Shown piece after piece: positions 22,582 through 33,620 of a stretch of 64,000 nucleotides of DNA (positions are counted from its first letter, which is position 1; each line of letters begins with the position of its first letter). Both the position numbers and the translations under genes were made by a program. Source of the DNA: Crossaster papposus (Eukaryota > Echinodermata > Asteroidea > Velatida > Solasteridae). The DNA is taken from contig JBAIAA010000110.1 in NCBI GenBank assembly GCA_037893245.1, positions 1,116,001 through 1,180,000 on the forward strand, in the 5' to 3' direction. The notes beneath the pieces were generated by a model. It had not been told where the DNA came from. It worked only from the letters and a program-made list of their open reading frames with translations, and made no database searches.

Positions 22582-25006
22582 TTAATCAACGAGTTCTCCC
22601 ACATAGCAGGCTAGCTCCTGGCAGAGCAGTCGTATATACAACTTTAGTATCTTGAGGAGGCCCAATATGTCTTGAGTGCTGAAGATGGTGTCCGAGAAGG
22701 TGAAGGGTAAGGTGGAGGGGAGGAAGCCACGGCCGTATTCAACCATCCAGGTGCCTTCTGACCACTGCACCATGGTGACATCTCCCCACACGTGGAGGAT
22801 GGTGTCGCCTGTGAACGAGATCGAGACAGGGAGAGAGTTTGGGGAGTTAATTACGCCCGTTTCAGATTAGCGTTCTATAACCGCGCCGAATAAAAATAGA
22901 CCTTGTGCAGGTGTAGTTTATCGAGAACAATAGAAGACGTAATTACGCTTGTTTACATGTGCGCTTGCTTATGGAAGCCAGTTCAGGACGACGGTTTTGT
23001 AGTCTCATAGAACAGCAAACAAAGTGTTACGTCATCATAACATAGACGTATTTTGGGGTTTTGTGGCGAGTTTTTGTGTCGGATCAAAAGCTTGCCGTTT
23101 CTAGTTACCTGGGTGAAAAACCTGGCTGACTGTCGTGCCCTCCGACCACTGTCTAAACGTTCCGGTCAATACCGTGTCGGATATATTGGCCCAGTAGCGG
23201 CCTGAAATAATAGAAAGAAACGTAGAACTCTCTAAGTATCTAAAAACAGAAATTGTAAGGAATGAAGTTAATTTAACATTAAATGGTAGAACATGTTATG
23301 TTCGGTACGTAATGCGCAGGGATAAATGAATAAATCGGATCCATCTCATAAGTTGCCTGTACTCGAGCAGAAGATGACAAATGAATGCTTTCCTCACATT
23401 TTTTAAAAATATAGCCAGTCATCAATGACTGAAATGGAATGACTGTCGATGTCACGATTTGTGATTAGCCTGTGTGGATTTGACAACATCTGTATAATGC
23501 GATGATGACGTTTAACTATTTAATTACGAGTGATTAATAAAGGTGTGGCCTAAGGTAGAAGGAGTCGAGAGCTCGTCTCGTAGGTACCAGCTGATCAAAC
23601 ACTTTGCCCGTTCATTGGCTGAACTCTCGCACAACACTTCCAAGGAGTCTATTTCAGTCATAAATTCAAATTCACCGCTGCCTTCTGCGTCACATCGCTC
23701 CACACCACACAGTACGCGCCACGTGCGCGTAAGTCATCATATCCTAAGGAGTTAAACTGATATCGCGGACGAGGCACATGAATATAGAGGTGTTTCACAA
23801 AACACGAAGTAAATTAACAAAGCAAATCTCTACTGTTAAAAAGAGTACATGTACATGTGTAGTGGTTGGTTTTGAATGCCGTGACGGCGTAGTCGAATTT
23901 GCCAGCCATTGGAGAGAAAGCTTTCAAAGCGGCGTCAAGCGGCTAGGGTGGATGCTGTCAATTATCAAAGAGGTCATATTACCCTCCGACCAACCTGAAT
24001 GTCCAACGGTGTCCACCGCCGTGCCGAAGAAGATGATGTACTCTGTGATGGAGGCGTGAATCATACACATGGCGGCCTTCCAGCCTCCCGCGTTCACAAA
24101 CATCCACCGGGACTCCTCAGGTGGTAGAACGTGGCCCGGGTATCTGTTCATCAGCTCAGCGTGGATCTTGTCGAAAGCCTCCTGGTGTGGGAGCCCTGTG
24201 CGTGAAAAGTGGTATCGGAATAGCCCAATGTGTAATAATGACGGCAACTTCATGTTTACCACATTACATTGCACGAGCACGTGTACGAGCCTCCACCTAG
24301 TTATGGGGACAGGCTCTTTTGTTTGGAAAAGACAGACCGAGTAGTGGGGACATTTTCGAGTCACCATAGCGCGTTGGGTCTTCAGTAAAGGTAGAACAAG
24401 GGAAAATTGGGTTAGGATCCGGGTATAATGAAAGAAAATGAAGAAGAGGACAAATTAGGGTGATGCTGACAATTTTTGAATTTTATAGTGTTCTGAGTTT
24501 GAGATTAGATAGATTTCAGTTTACACACAAACCCTATGGGTTGTCCCCATAACGCAATGTACCAAAAGAATGTGTGAGTTTATATCCGCATTCAAATAGT
24601 GGACGTAGAACAATAGAGGACAGTAGGTCCACGATTGACAGAAAGTCGACCGAGAGCTACGTACTGAGCAAAAGGTCGATCCGTTCCGGGCCATGATTTG
24701 CTCAGCATCGCGAGGCAAAAATCTTAGCAAACGTTTACTGCACACGGTGAGCTATACGTGCTTAGCAAACGGCCTCGGATCACTTTTTGCTCATCAGCAG
24801 ATAGCTCTCGTGTGCGGCGGGCTTGAATCATTGGGGTTAAAACAATGTTCGTCGGACTCACCCACATATTTTTCGGCAATTCTCGCGAGAGTCTGGTCAT
24901 CGAGGAGGTAGTTCTTAGTCTCCATCCAGTAGTGGATTGCAAAGATACTCAGCCCCAGGACGGCCAGAGACGAGAGGCTGATTTTGGTGGCAAATTCGTA
25001 CTTCAT
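22582..25006 (-). CDS. SIGMAR1: Sigma non-opioid intracellular receptor 1, 4 exons
   Basis: Exons in coding order are 25006-24862, 24195-23995, 23201-23109 and 22808-22582. All junctions are phase 1 and the product is 221 aa (human 223). Sigma-1 is an ER-membrane ligand-operated chaperone with one N-terminal transmembrane helix and a cupin-like barrel. Here the helix is within residues 8-28 ([18 protein letters not shown]). Family blocks seen are [55 protein letters not shown] and [14 protein letters not shown]. The acidic residues matching the two ligand-binding carboxylates are kept (Asp in SDT, Glu in VEYGRG). The C-terminal helix region ([24 protein letters not shown]) is also present. 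The exon 2 donor (GTTGGT) is weak, but it joins the conserved HSG/RYW sequence exactly. Confidence 0.95.
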
Positions 25007-26983
25007 GGTGATTGACGATTGACTAAACTATGGGCCGAATGCACATGCTAACTGAAGTACATACAGAAACGGCCCGATCCGAGTTAAATGGTACAAGTTT
25101 CCAGCAAAGAGTTAATAAGACAAAAATAAATGAAGTTGTAGACTAGGTACTGCGCAATCAGTACAAAGCTTCAGTGCATTGATACATTATTAGCAGGGGT
25201 TCGATTCTCTTGCATGCTGTTAACTCTTGCAGGAAGGAATGCTCTTACACATGCTGGTATACCAGCGGCTTTTGTGCACGCCATTAGTGCGTGTACAGTA
25301 CAATAGTGCAAATCACGCTGTGTAAACCAAAGGACATGCGCTATATTCGAAACCGGGGGAGAAGTTACTGATCTCCATTGATGGGTTGAAAGGTCGACAG
25401 AATAGTGAAAATAGGCCGTTAATATAAATGGTCATGTCCGACTCCCGTGTAAACAAAACATATTAGAGCTATAAAAAGAAACATCCTAACTTGAGAGCAA
25501 TTCATTTTTTTAATTTGAGGAGTATTTTTCACGATAGATTACAATGATGATGCCTATTATGAACAACTTCGAATAGGCAAAATATACCCTAATTATCATA
25601 AGGTTAAAGGCCGTTGGTGGGGATGGCTATATAGCAATTAATTGTTACATTTCGAATTTGTATATCAAAGTGCACAGTAAACTAAATTAGGGAAATACTC
25701 GTTCAGAAATAGTCCTATAACTATCTCGTGCACCGATCGAAGTTCACAAAGTGACCCCGTATACCAACGGCCGTTTACTGCCCGTGCTTGATTACATTGA
25801 AGGGGCGTGGCTGTGCTTACAAAAATGAGGAAGGGGATAATTACCGAACCATGCACTGTACAAATGTCAGGCTTATGTTGGATCACAACCGATACTCCGC
25901 TTGATAAATGAGATGCTTTTAAATGAAGGCAAGCCGCTTGTCGCGTGAACTTGAAAGTTGACGAATAAGGTTCTTAAACTAATTGGATAACTCAATGTTC
26001 AGAATAGCTATTATATGCCGTGTTCGTCTTCAAGAGATTCATGGTCAATACCGCATCTACTTGCCGCAAAACAAACCTCTAGTTTATAATTGCACGTACT
26101 CAAATCTATAAGCAGTTGCGTATATGAATGGTTACACCATAACCTCGATTTTGGTGCACCGAGCCACTTTCACCCCTTTCAACTGCAAAACCCGCTAGAG
26201 TGTCATCGTGACAGTTTGTGAGCTTCCCGTTCTCCGCCCCCCCCCCCCCCCCCACCTCCCCACCCCTCCTCTTCCCCACCCCTCCTCTTCCCCACCCCTC
26301 CCCCTCAAACTACCTGTTACCTCTCGTACTAACAAAAGGAGCGAGTCCTATACCAGAGTCAAGACGTGTGTATTGGAAACGGCCCCGACATGGCTTAATT
26401 GGCCACTTCTTTGAGCATATACAAATAATTGCGGTAACCACATAATAAAGTTTTGTAGTTAATTTGCATAACAGCTGCCTTATAATGACCTGTTACATCA
26501 CAGGCTCCTGAATTACTGGACGCTAAACTGTCTCGTAAGATGCAACCGCTGGTGCAGCATTATTTTTTTTGTCAGGGAAATGAATACAACAGATGGCTTC
26601 CGTCCACCGCTGATGCAATGCTGCATTATAGGAGATTTCGGTTCGTCAAATAAAGGTGGGATCCGCCTTAATATTTCAATAATTGTGTAAAACAGGAATT
26701 TAGCTACAGACGTATATAACCTTCTATTGTCGTCTGCATCCAGCTGGACAATTAGTGCAAAATATTGTCAACATATTTGACCATTAGGCTATACTACTGT
26801 TATTAATATGCAAGGCCTACACCTATTTCTCAATGTGTATTATTATGGGATGCGTCTGACGCGCGCGCCATCGCATTAAGAATTTCCCAAATACTGCGTC
26901 GCCTCGTGACAATTTTTTTTGTCACATTCTCATCAAGTTCGCCGGTTTGCTTTCTTCATGTCTGGATTGCAGGAGCTACATTA
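25007..26983. other. Intergenic region with a C-rich tract
   Basis: This gap between the divergent SIGMAR1 and FN3-like genes shows no supported exon. At 26236-26310 it has a long C homopolymer followed by a CCCCACCCCTCCTCTT minisatellite, which could fold as a G-quadruplex on the minus strand. An apparent splice acceptor (TTGCAG) at about 26966-26971 precedes the next gene's start codon, suggesting an upstream 5' UTR exon. Confidence 0.45.
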
Positions 26984-27571
26984 ATGATGGGTATACCAGG
27001 ACCCTCAGCGACTTCCCCTGCGCATTTTATTGTTACGATTTGTACTGTGTTGACATTGACGGCGTTCGGCCTCACCTCGGCTCTCGACTACGCCTCAGAT
27101 ATTTCAGTGAGCGCCGACCTCACGTCCGCTACTCTAACATGGACGGCGGCAAGCAGCGGCTCAGCCAATAGCTACCTCCTGGTTTTGCTACTGGATGACG
27201 GTACGATCAACGTCAGCAACTACACCATCAGCGACCCGAATACCGAGACATACACACTGACCGACCTGGTGTTTTCCACCTACTACACCGTGAAGCTGTA
27301 CACCGTGTCTAATGATGACACCGGACGGACGGTGGGTGCCCCCACCGTGTCGTTCTGGACCAAGTACGCCGTCTGGAACAAGAAGTTCATCGCCGCCCTG
27401 GGCGTCATTGGGTTCATCTTCCTCACCTTGCTGGTGATGATGGGACTCAAGTCCGCCTTTCTGGAGGAGAAGAAGAATTTAGACGAGAACCCGGTCCTTG
27501 AGGACGAGGAGGAAGGTGGAATTGAGGGGAAACAGGCGTGGAGAAACACTGGGAATATAGCAGTATTCTGA
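26984..27571 (+). CDS. Small single-pass membrane protein with one FN3-like domain (copy 1)
   Basis: The first ATG in frame is at 26984, with a second Met directly after it. The frame is open further upstream but without an ATG. The product is about 195 aa. It has an N-terminal hydrophobic signal segment (FIVTICTVLTLTAFGLTSA). One beta-sandwich domain with fibronectin type III character follows (SATLTWTAASS...SYLLVLLLDDG...YTLTDLVFSTYYTVKLYTVS). Next come a transmembrane helix (FIAALGVIGFIFLTLLVMMGL) and an acidic cytosolic tail (DEEEGG). NVSN and NYT are possible N-glycosylation sites. The family is not recognised. The gene at 29436-30059 has the same layout on the opposite strand, so the two probably form a duplicated convergent pair. 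Function is unknown; a surface or secretory-pathway role is inferred only from topology. Confidence 0.7.
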   Translation: MMGIPGPSATSPAHFIVTICTVLTLTAFGLTSALDYASDISVSADLTSATLTWTAASSGSANSYLLVLLLDDGTINVSNYTISDPNTETYTLTDLVFSTYYTVKLYTVSNDDTGRTVGAPTVSFWTKYAVWNKKFIAALGVIGFIFLTLLVMMGLKSAFLEEKKNLDENPVLEDEEEGGIEGKQAWRNTGNIAVF

Positions 27572-29435
27572 TCCATGGGGGGCGGCGGCATTCATTCCCA
27601 CATGAATTTGAAAAGGATGTTTGATTCAGTGAAATAAGTGTTGCGGATAAGTTAGTTTTGGCGGACTTTTGTTTTGTTGCAGTGCATTTTGAAGCATACA
27701 GATTGATAATAAGCACAACAGTGCATTCGTAAATGTTTATTTTGTTGAATAATGTTGTGTGTGATATCGATAAACATCAATGTCAGCACTTTTAATATTT
27801 TAATATCAAGGGAAGTTTCGATTCAAATAGACAAGAAGCGTTCCGTATCCAGCCACCATATACACTTCCTGGCTCATCTTTAAATTCATCTTCGGTTTAA
27901 TGCATTATGCAGTGCAAACTTTGTGTCGGCCGGATACGGAACTCTTACCACGAAGGCTCCATTTTTGCAATCTTTTAGTTTTAGAGCGCAGGGCCAGGGA
28001 AATTGTAAAGTTTGTTTTAAGGTATTACATTTACAGAAATGAGTTCGATATGCGCAATTTTGGCACATGAGACAATAAGCCATTTGCGAGTATTGTAATA
28101 ACATCTGGTACACTGACTTGATGCTGGGTGCGTTTTAACTTTGAATTCTCCAGACTAACAGACTGTTGCTATATCACATGATTCGGAGCAAGCTCTTACA
28201 TACGTAAGAGACGCTTGGCACCAATACATTGTTCACAATTGGTGAGAATGACACAAAGACACCAAACCATTCCGGAGCTTGGGGTTGCTAGAATAAGGCT
28301 GCCCCAAATCACGTGATATAGTAACAGTCTCTTTGGTCTACAAAATTCAAAGTTAGAATGTGCCAAATGTATGAGCAAGTCAGTGTACCAGGCTTATTAA
28401 CATGCTGAAATAAATAGAAAGTTGTTTCTTAACTATGCATAAAAAGGTATTTATTTTACAATTATAAATTCGGTTCCACTTTATAAAAATATATACATGT
28501 ACATTTACAGCTATTTTCTAATGTCATTATTTCATAATCTGTACTGTTGCACTGGTCTTATTTAAAGACCGTACTGTAAGTTACGAAGAGTTGGTCATTT
28601 AATTCTCTTAAAGCCGTATTAAACAAATTCGATAGTACCTGCACTTCTGTTGTTTTGATAAATGAAGTGCCACTTGAAAGCACGTGTTTTTCAGTTCTGC
28701 GCGCACTACTGTCTTGAGTAATCTCATGCACGTTTAGCTCAACACCCAGAGCTCTCGAACTCCATGCCCGATGAGTAAAAGTCTATGGAAGGATACTTTA
28801 CCAAACACTGACGACTTTCAGTGGAAGAAAGAGTTTTTCAAATGCAATGCACTATGCCTTTGTGGCCTTAACACTGGGAACAGGTACAATGGATCCAGTG
28901 CCAAGTAAAAATAGATTTTCAATGTTAGTGCGCTGTTTTTCTTTTGTTAGACACTAAGATATCATAATAATAATAATAAGACTTGTAATACGCACATATC
29001 CACCCTGCTGGGTTCAAGCATAGAGAAAGGAACAGGCGCAGTAAACTAAAACAAACAAAATACAAACAAGAAAGTTACAACCAAATTAGTCCTTGAAAAC
29101 TTGAGACATGAGATAAGTTTTGAGAAGTGATTTGAATGTTTTTGTACAGAGACAAGATGTTCACAGTGTGAACGTCAACATGCAGCTCATTCAGTCACGG
29201 TGAAGCCATTTTTAATCGTGCTTCCATGAATCCCATACGCAATTTTGTCGATAATGTCTGCGTATTTATAGACAGGCGTATTTTTATGTACACGCATAAA
29301 TCAATCAACGCGTTTACATTACGCAACAAAGTCGTGCGACTTTTATCGCGCTAATAATTTCAAGAGTCGCGCAATCGTCGCATACTGTTATTAGTTGGAT
29401 AGGGTGGTGGAGGCGAGCGAAGATCTATGGTAAGT
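27572..29435. other. Gap between convergent FN3-like genes, with a dispersed-repeat remnant
   Basis: This holds the 3' ends of the two convergent FN3-like genes and no further coding sequence. An ATAATAATAATAAG tract at about 28965-28980 starts a segment (to about 29190) with the look of a SINE-like dispersed repeat (GACTTGTAATACGCACATATCC near its start). Confidence 0.4.
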
Positions 29436-30059
29436 CTAAATCGCTGTATCGCCGGGAGTTGGATCTGGGATGGAGACTAAGGAGTCGGGTCTAGGCTTGC
29501 CGGGTGCCGCCCTTTTCTTCCCCTTCTTTTTTTTCTTGGAGTTCCGCTCGAAGGTCTTCCAGCCCTGCTCCAAGAGTTCTTCCTCTTTGTGGGACATCAC
29601 CTCCTTGCGCTTACTGCTCACTGCAAAGTCCAAGATGCCGAAGACGATCAGGCAGAGTACCAGGAATACGCCGCTGACGATGGCTATGTACGTGCTGTTG
29701 CCAGCGGGCGTGGTGAAAACTGCGCAGCCCGACTCGGTGACCCCGCCAAGCGAGACGGTCATCACGCATGCGTTGTAGTACCGCATGTCGTCCAGGTTCA
29801 AGAGGAAGTGCGACGTGGTGCTGTTCTCGTCGATAACTACATTATCCATCATCGTGGTGTCGGCTTGAATCGCCAAGATGAATCCCATTACGGTCGTGTT
29901 GGCCGGGGTGGCCAAACTCCAACTTAAGACGGCGCTGTACGCCTCGACGCTTTCCACAGTCACTTCAATAGTGCAGTCGGACGGTTGAAAAACCAACCAG
30001 GTGGTGAAAAGTAGCAACATCTCCCCTAAAGGAGAATGGAATGTCCCCATCAACTTCAT
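29436..30059 (-). CDS. Small single-pass membrane protein with one FN3-like domain and lysine-rich tail (copy 2)
   Basis: The gene encodes 207 aa from the ATG at 30057-30059. An N-terminal signal peptide (about residues 13-30, MLLLFTTWLVFQP) is followed by an FN3-like beta domain of about 90 residues (VESVEAYSAVLSWSL...HFLLNLDDMRYYNACVMTVS) with NTT and NST glycosylation sequons. A transmembrane helix (YIAIVSGVFLVLCLIVFGILDFA) leads to a cytosolic tail with a strong basic cluster (KKKKKGKKRAAPGKPRP). Order and size match the gene at 26984-27571, although the tails have opposite charge (acidic there, basic here). Coding sequence is a single exon; TTTCAG upstream of the start suggests a 5' UTR intron. 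No function can be assigned. Confidence 0.72.
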   Translation of the reverse strand: MKLMGTFHSPLGEMLLLFTTWLVFQPSDCTIEVTVESVEAYSAVLSWSLATPANTTVMGFILAIQADTTMMDNVVIDENSTTSHFLLNLDDMRYYNACVMTVSLGGVTESGCAVFTTPAGNSTYIAIVSGVFLVLCLIVFGILDFAVSSKRKEVMSHKEEELLEQGWKTFERNSKKKKKGKKRAAPGKPRPDSLVSIPDPTPGDTAI

Positions 30060-33000
30060 GATAGTGGTTGTTTACACTGAAAAGAGAAGGGAATAGTTCT
30101 ATTCACATAGTTCAATCAAGTTTCACATCCTAGAAATCAACCACCCAACACCCGAATAAAACAACTTTACATCGGGCAATCATACCTCTAGCTCTACGAA
30201 CAAGCATACTTCCACTATCCTGAGGCTAAAAATACCTACGACAATGGATGGAGAATCTATAGAAGAAAAATAATACCAAGAATTCTCGATTTCGGCTAGT
30301 AGTTTTAGAAGTTATAGAGGTCCTTTTTCACCAAAAAAAAGGAAAGAAGTTGAATTAAAAAATCACATTATAGGGCTTACAGACTACCATGATAGACTTA
30401 TTGAAAAATATACAATACCAATAATGTCTGTGGTCCTGCCAAAATGTTGCAATAGTCGTCACAGATCGGACTATTTTCAGATCGAAACGAGACCACACAA
30501 TAATTATACTGGTTTCCGGCGTCGTGTTTTGATGTAGAACAAGTTTAGTGGTTTCATTTCCTGAATGGGTGGATTTGCCTGCTACATGTACATGTACATA
30601 CAAGTTATACATGCATGACATAATTTAATCCATTTACAATTTATACGTGAACTCTCTAGTGACAAAATGGCGGGCACCTTTTGAGTGATTGTCACTCTTT
30701 TAGTTTTAGAGGGAAGTTTGCCTCTTAGTTTTTGAGTAGTTTCACGACGGCCCATAGTGAGAGAAAAAAATTATATACATGTACTACACAATGTCCGTTT
30801 CATTTTCTAAAAACAACACCTCCCTTTAATAACACAATTTTGAAGGAGTTTTATGTAATTTATGTTTTTTACATGAATCTATCGACGTTATAGGTTGGAT
30901 TCATTATTATACAGCTCTATGGTTGGATTGTAATTATCTCGTGACCATATAAAAAGGACCACGTGCTCAATTAATGAAGGACACTGAAGGCGCCTAGAAT
31001 GATTATTAATGTAGTCTTCCGTGTGTTTATTTAATGATAGAACCATAAACCAAGGTTATTTCATAGAGTCACCTGCGGTTATGGTCAACTCACTAGTATG
31101 GACCAACTTAATGTTTCCATGGTAGTACATTGTACATATTATTTCTGGATCATACTTTTACTTGTGGTATTATACTTAGTAACTTGTGAATTACTGTTAA
31201 TGAGTTGGACATGAGGTTTCTCATGCATAATGACAACGTGGTGTTTTGCACTCGGATTATAAAAGAGCAACACAATCGTCAACAGTTCTACGTTGATAAG
31301 CAATTGACGAAATGAATAATTATACCAAACTGATCGATCGACTAGCAAGAAAAATATCCCTACCCATCGAGGATCGAGGATATAGTATTCACGCACAAAC
31401 CAAGAAGATATAATTATGTAATATAATTATGTATATAATTATGTTCCTTGCTCTTGGAAAACCAGTCGACATTACCAAAATGAAGACGTAAAAATTTTGA
31501 GGAATGATCGATCTCCATATAAGACCAACTTGAGATGTTGGCAAGACGACTGGCTTTGAGTTGCAAAAATGACACACATACAAATGGAACAGTTTACAAA
31601 CGTAATTAAACACAAAATAATGATTATAATTGTTCTAAGAGTTTATCAACGTTCTGTCGTCACAGATTCTCACCTTTGTAGTATTTTCTCGAGCAGAACA
31701 GCAAATTACCAACAGGTTTATACGCCGGTATCATCACCGTAAATCACGATCCTTAGGTATACGAGTTGCTGTAGCGCGGCCGGCGGATATAACTTGCGCG
31801 TATGTGTACTGTGTACATGTACACTGTACGTTGACATTTGTACGTGTTTCATCAGCACTTCGAGTGAGTTGATGACATGGAATGCTGGTTTACGTCGACA
31901 CAATTCCCGCAGTGATACGCCCACATGTGAGCGGTTTTTTTTAGTGTTGGTCCTTCGTCAAAAATCACACCCGAAATTAGAATGGCATACCTACTACGTC
32001 AGTAGTCTCTGACCTAAATAATTCATTGTGTGCCGCGGTTTAGCTAGCTGCGGTGGCGCGGCAAGCAAGGACTATTCTTTCCCGGTTGCATTGATCCCGC
32101 GTGCATTTTGCACGAGGCGATATTATTATTAGCAGGCTATGTCGAATGTCGATGTCAAGGTAAAGCTGAACGGTGTGACGTCACAAAGGTCACGCAATAA
32201 TAATTATTTGGTTTCTTTAGTATGGCGGCTATGGTGGTCAACCTCCCCGTTAAGCATGGACTAATGTTATGATAATGGAATTGGTATGATACCAAAATGG
32301 CGCAAAACATTTACTTAAAGTTTATATTATTTTATTACCAAATTGCCTTAGAATGCAGGTCGAAGCATTGTAATTTTCAAGACTTTACAACTAGATAGGC
32401 GAAATTTCTATTCAATAGAGATGCAACTTCTTGAGTTATCTTTCACGGCATTTCGTTGCTGTAAATTGTCATTAAACCGGCGGTGATCTGCAGACTACGA
32501 TTTTCAAAAGAGAACGTGCTACACAAATAGCACTGAAGCTCCATTGTGAATGCGATAATCTGCAGACTGCGACCATTACAAGTTTATTGTCGACAACAAA
32601 AATATATATTTACGGTGACTGGCTTTATATGGTCTTCAGGATTGTGACACAAATCCGTACCAATTAGTGGATAGAATTATAACTGCAATATTTTTTTGAG
32701 GTTATTTCCCCTGTTTACAAAAATGATATTTACGGTGACGAAAATGTTTGTCTATTTTAATCGGCATGTGACACCATTTGGATCTGATGTCGCTATGTCG
32801 CTAATACTATTGATGTCACGAGTGACGACTATTATATTTTATAAACTTCAGACAGAGACACCAATTATTGTGATAAATCAAAAACATTTCAAATCAAATC
32901 ATAAAATATACTACAAATTGATAACAATTAAATATAGCTCATCTTGTGCATCCGGGGCTCAAGACGACGGCTATACAGAAGGATCTGATCCATGACCGCT

Positions 33001-33620
33001 GGACTATAGGTCCAAGTGTGGTCATGTATACTTCAATTCACTTTATTTTCCACATAAAAAATTAAGACAACCGGAGGGTATGTATACATAATAATATGTG
33101 GATGGGGATCCCTAAAAAGCAAAGCTTGTCGAGTAGAGATTCCCAGTTACAATCATACAAACAATATACAAGGAAGACATACACACAAAACAACACATAA
33201 CACAGACATAAATATGGGAATGACATAATTAATAAATCAGTAGCCTATCCTGTAGCTGTAACCCCATGAAATACGAAACACTTAATTACTTTACAAATAA
33301 TTATTCAATAGTATATTTTTGTATTTACGAGAGACTGGATATATTTTTCAAGGAAAACTCGACTGAGCTCCACATACCATTGTGTATATAGGAAGAGAGA
33401 CTACGTTGAAAAATAATTGTACGTGAGTTTCTAAAACTGACTCCTTCTACCCTATAGGGCACGAACTTATCCACCATCATAGCAACCATCTTAGACAGCA
33501 ATGTATTTGTTTTGCTGGGATATGCATGAGTTATAAGCCTTTTGTGTATTATTGTTACTGAATGAAAGACGCCCTCTAAAATGGCGGCTATACACGCAAG
33601 GTCTGTTCTTGGTGAAAGTT
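30060..33620. other. Intergenic region, no gene seen
   Basis: The sequence is AT-rich with several TACATGTACATGTA runs (about 30587-30601, 31808-31825). Around 33030-33220, minus-strand A-rich and T-rich segments look like a retroelement 3' end, but no reading frame supports it. It contains the 3' flank of the M13 peptidase gene; a minus-strand AATAAA is at 33042-33047. Confidence 0.4.

Noticed and set aside
26906..26983. Longer N-terminus of FN3-like copy 1 starting at 26906
   Set aside because: The codon at 26906 is GTG, not ATG. The first ATG is at 26984, just after a likely splice acceptor.
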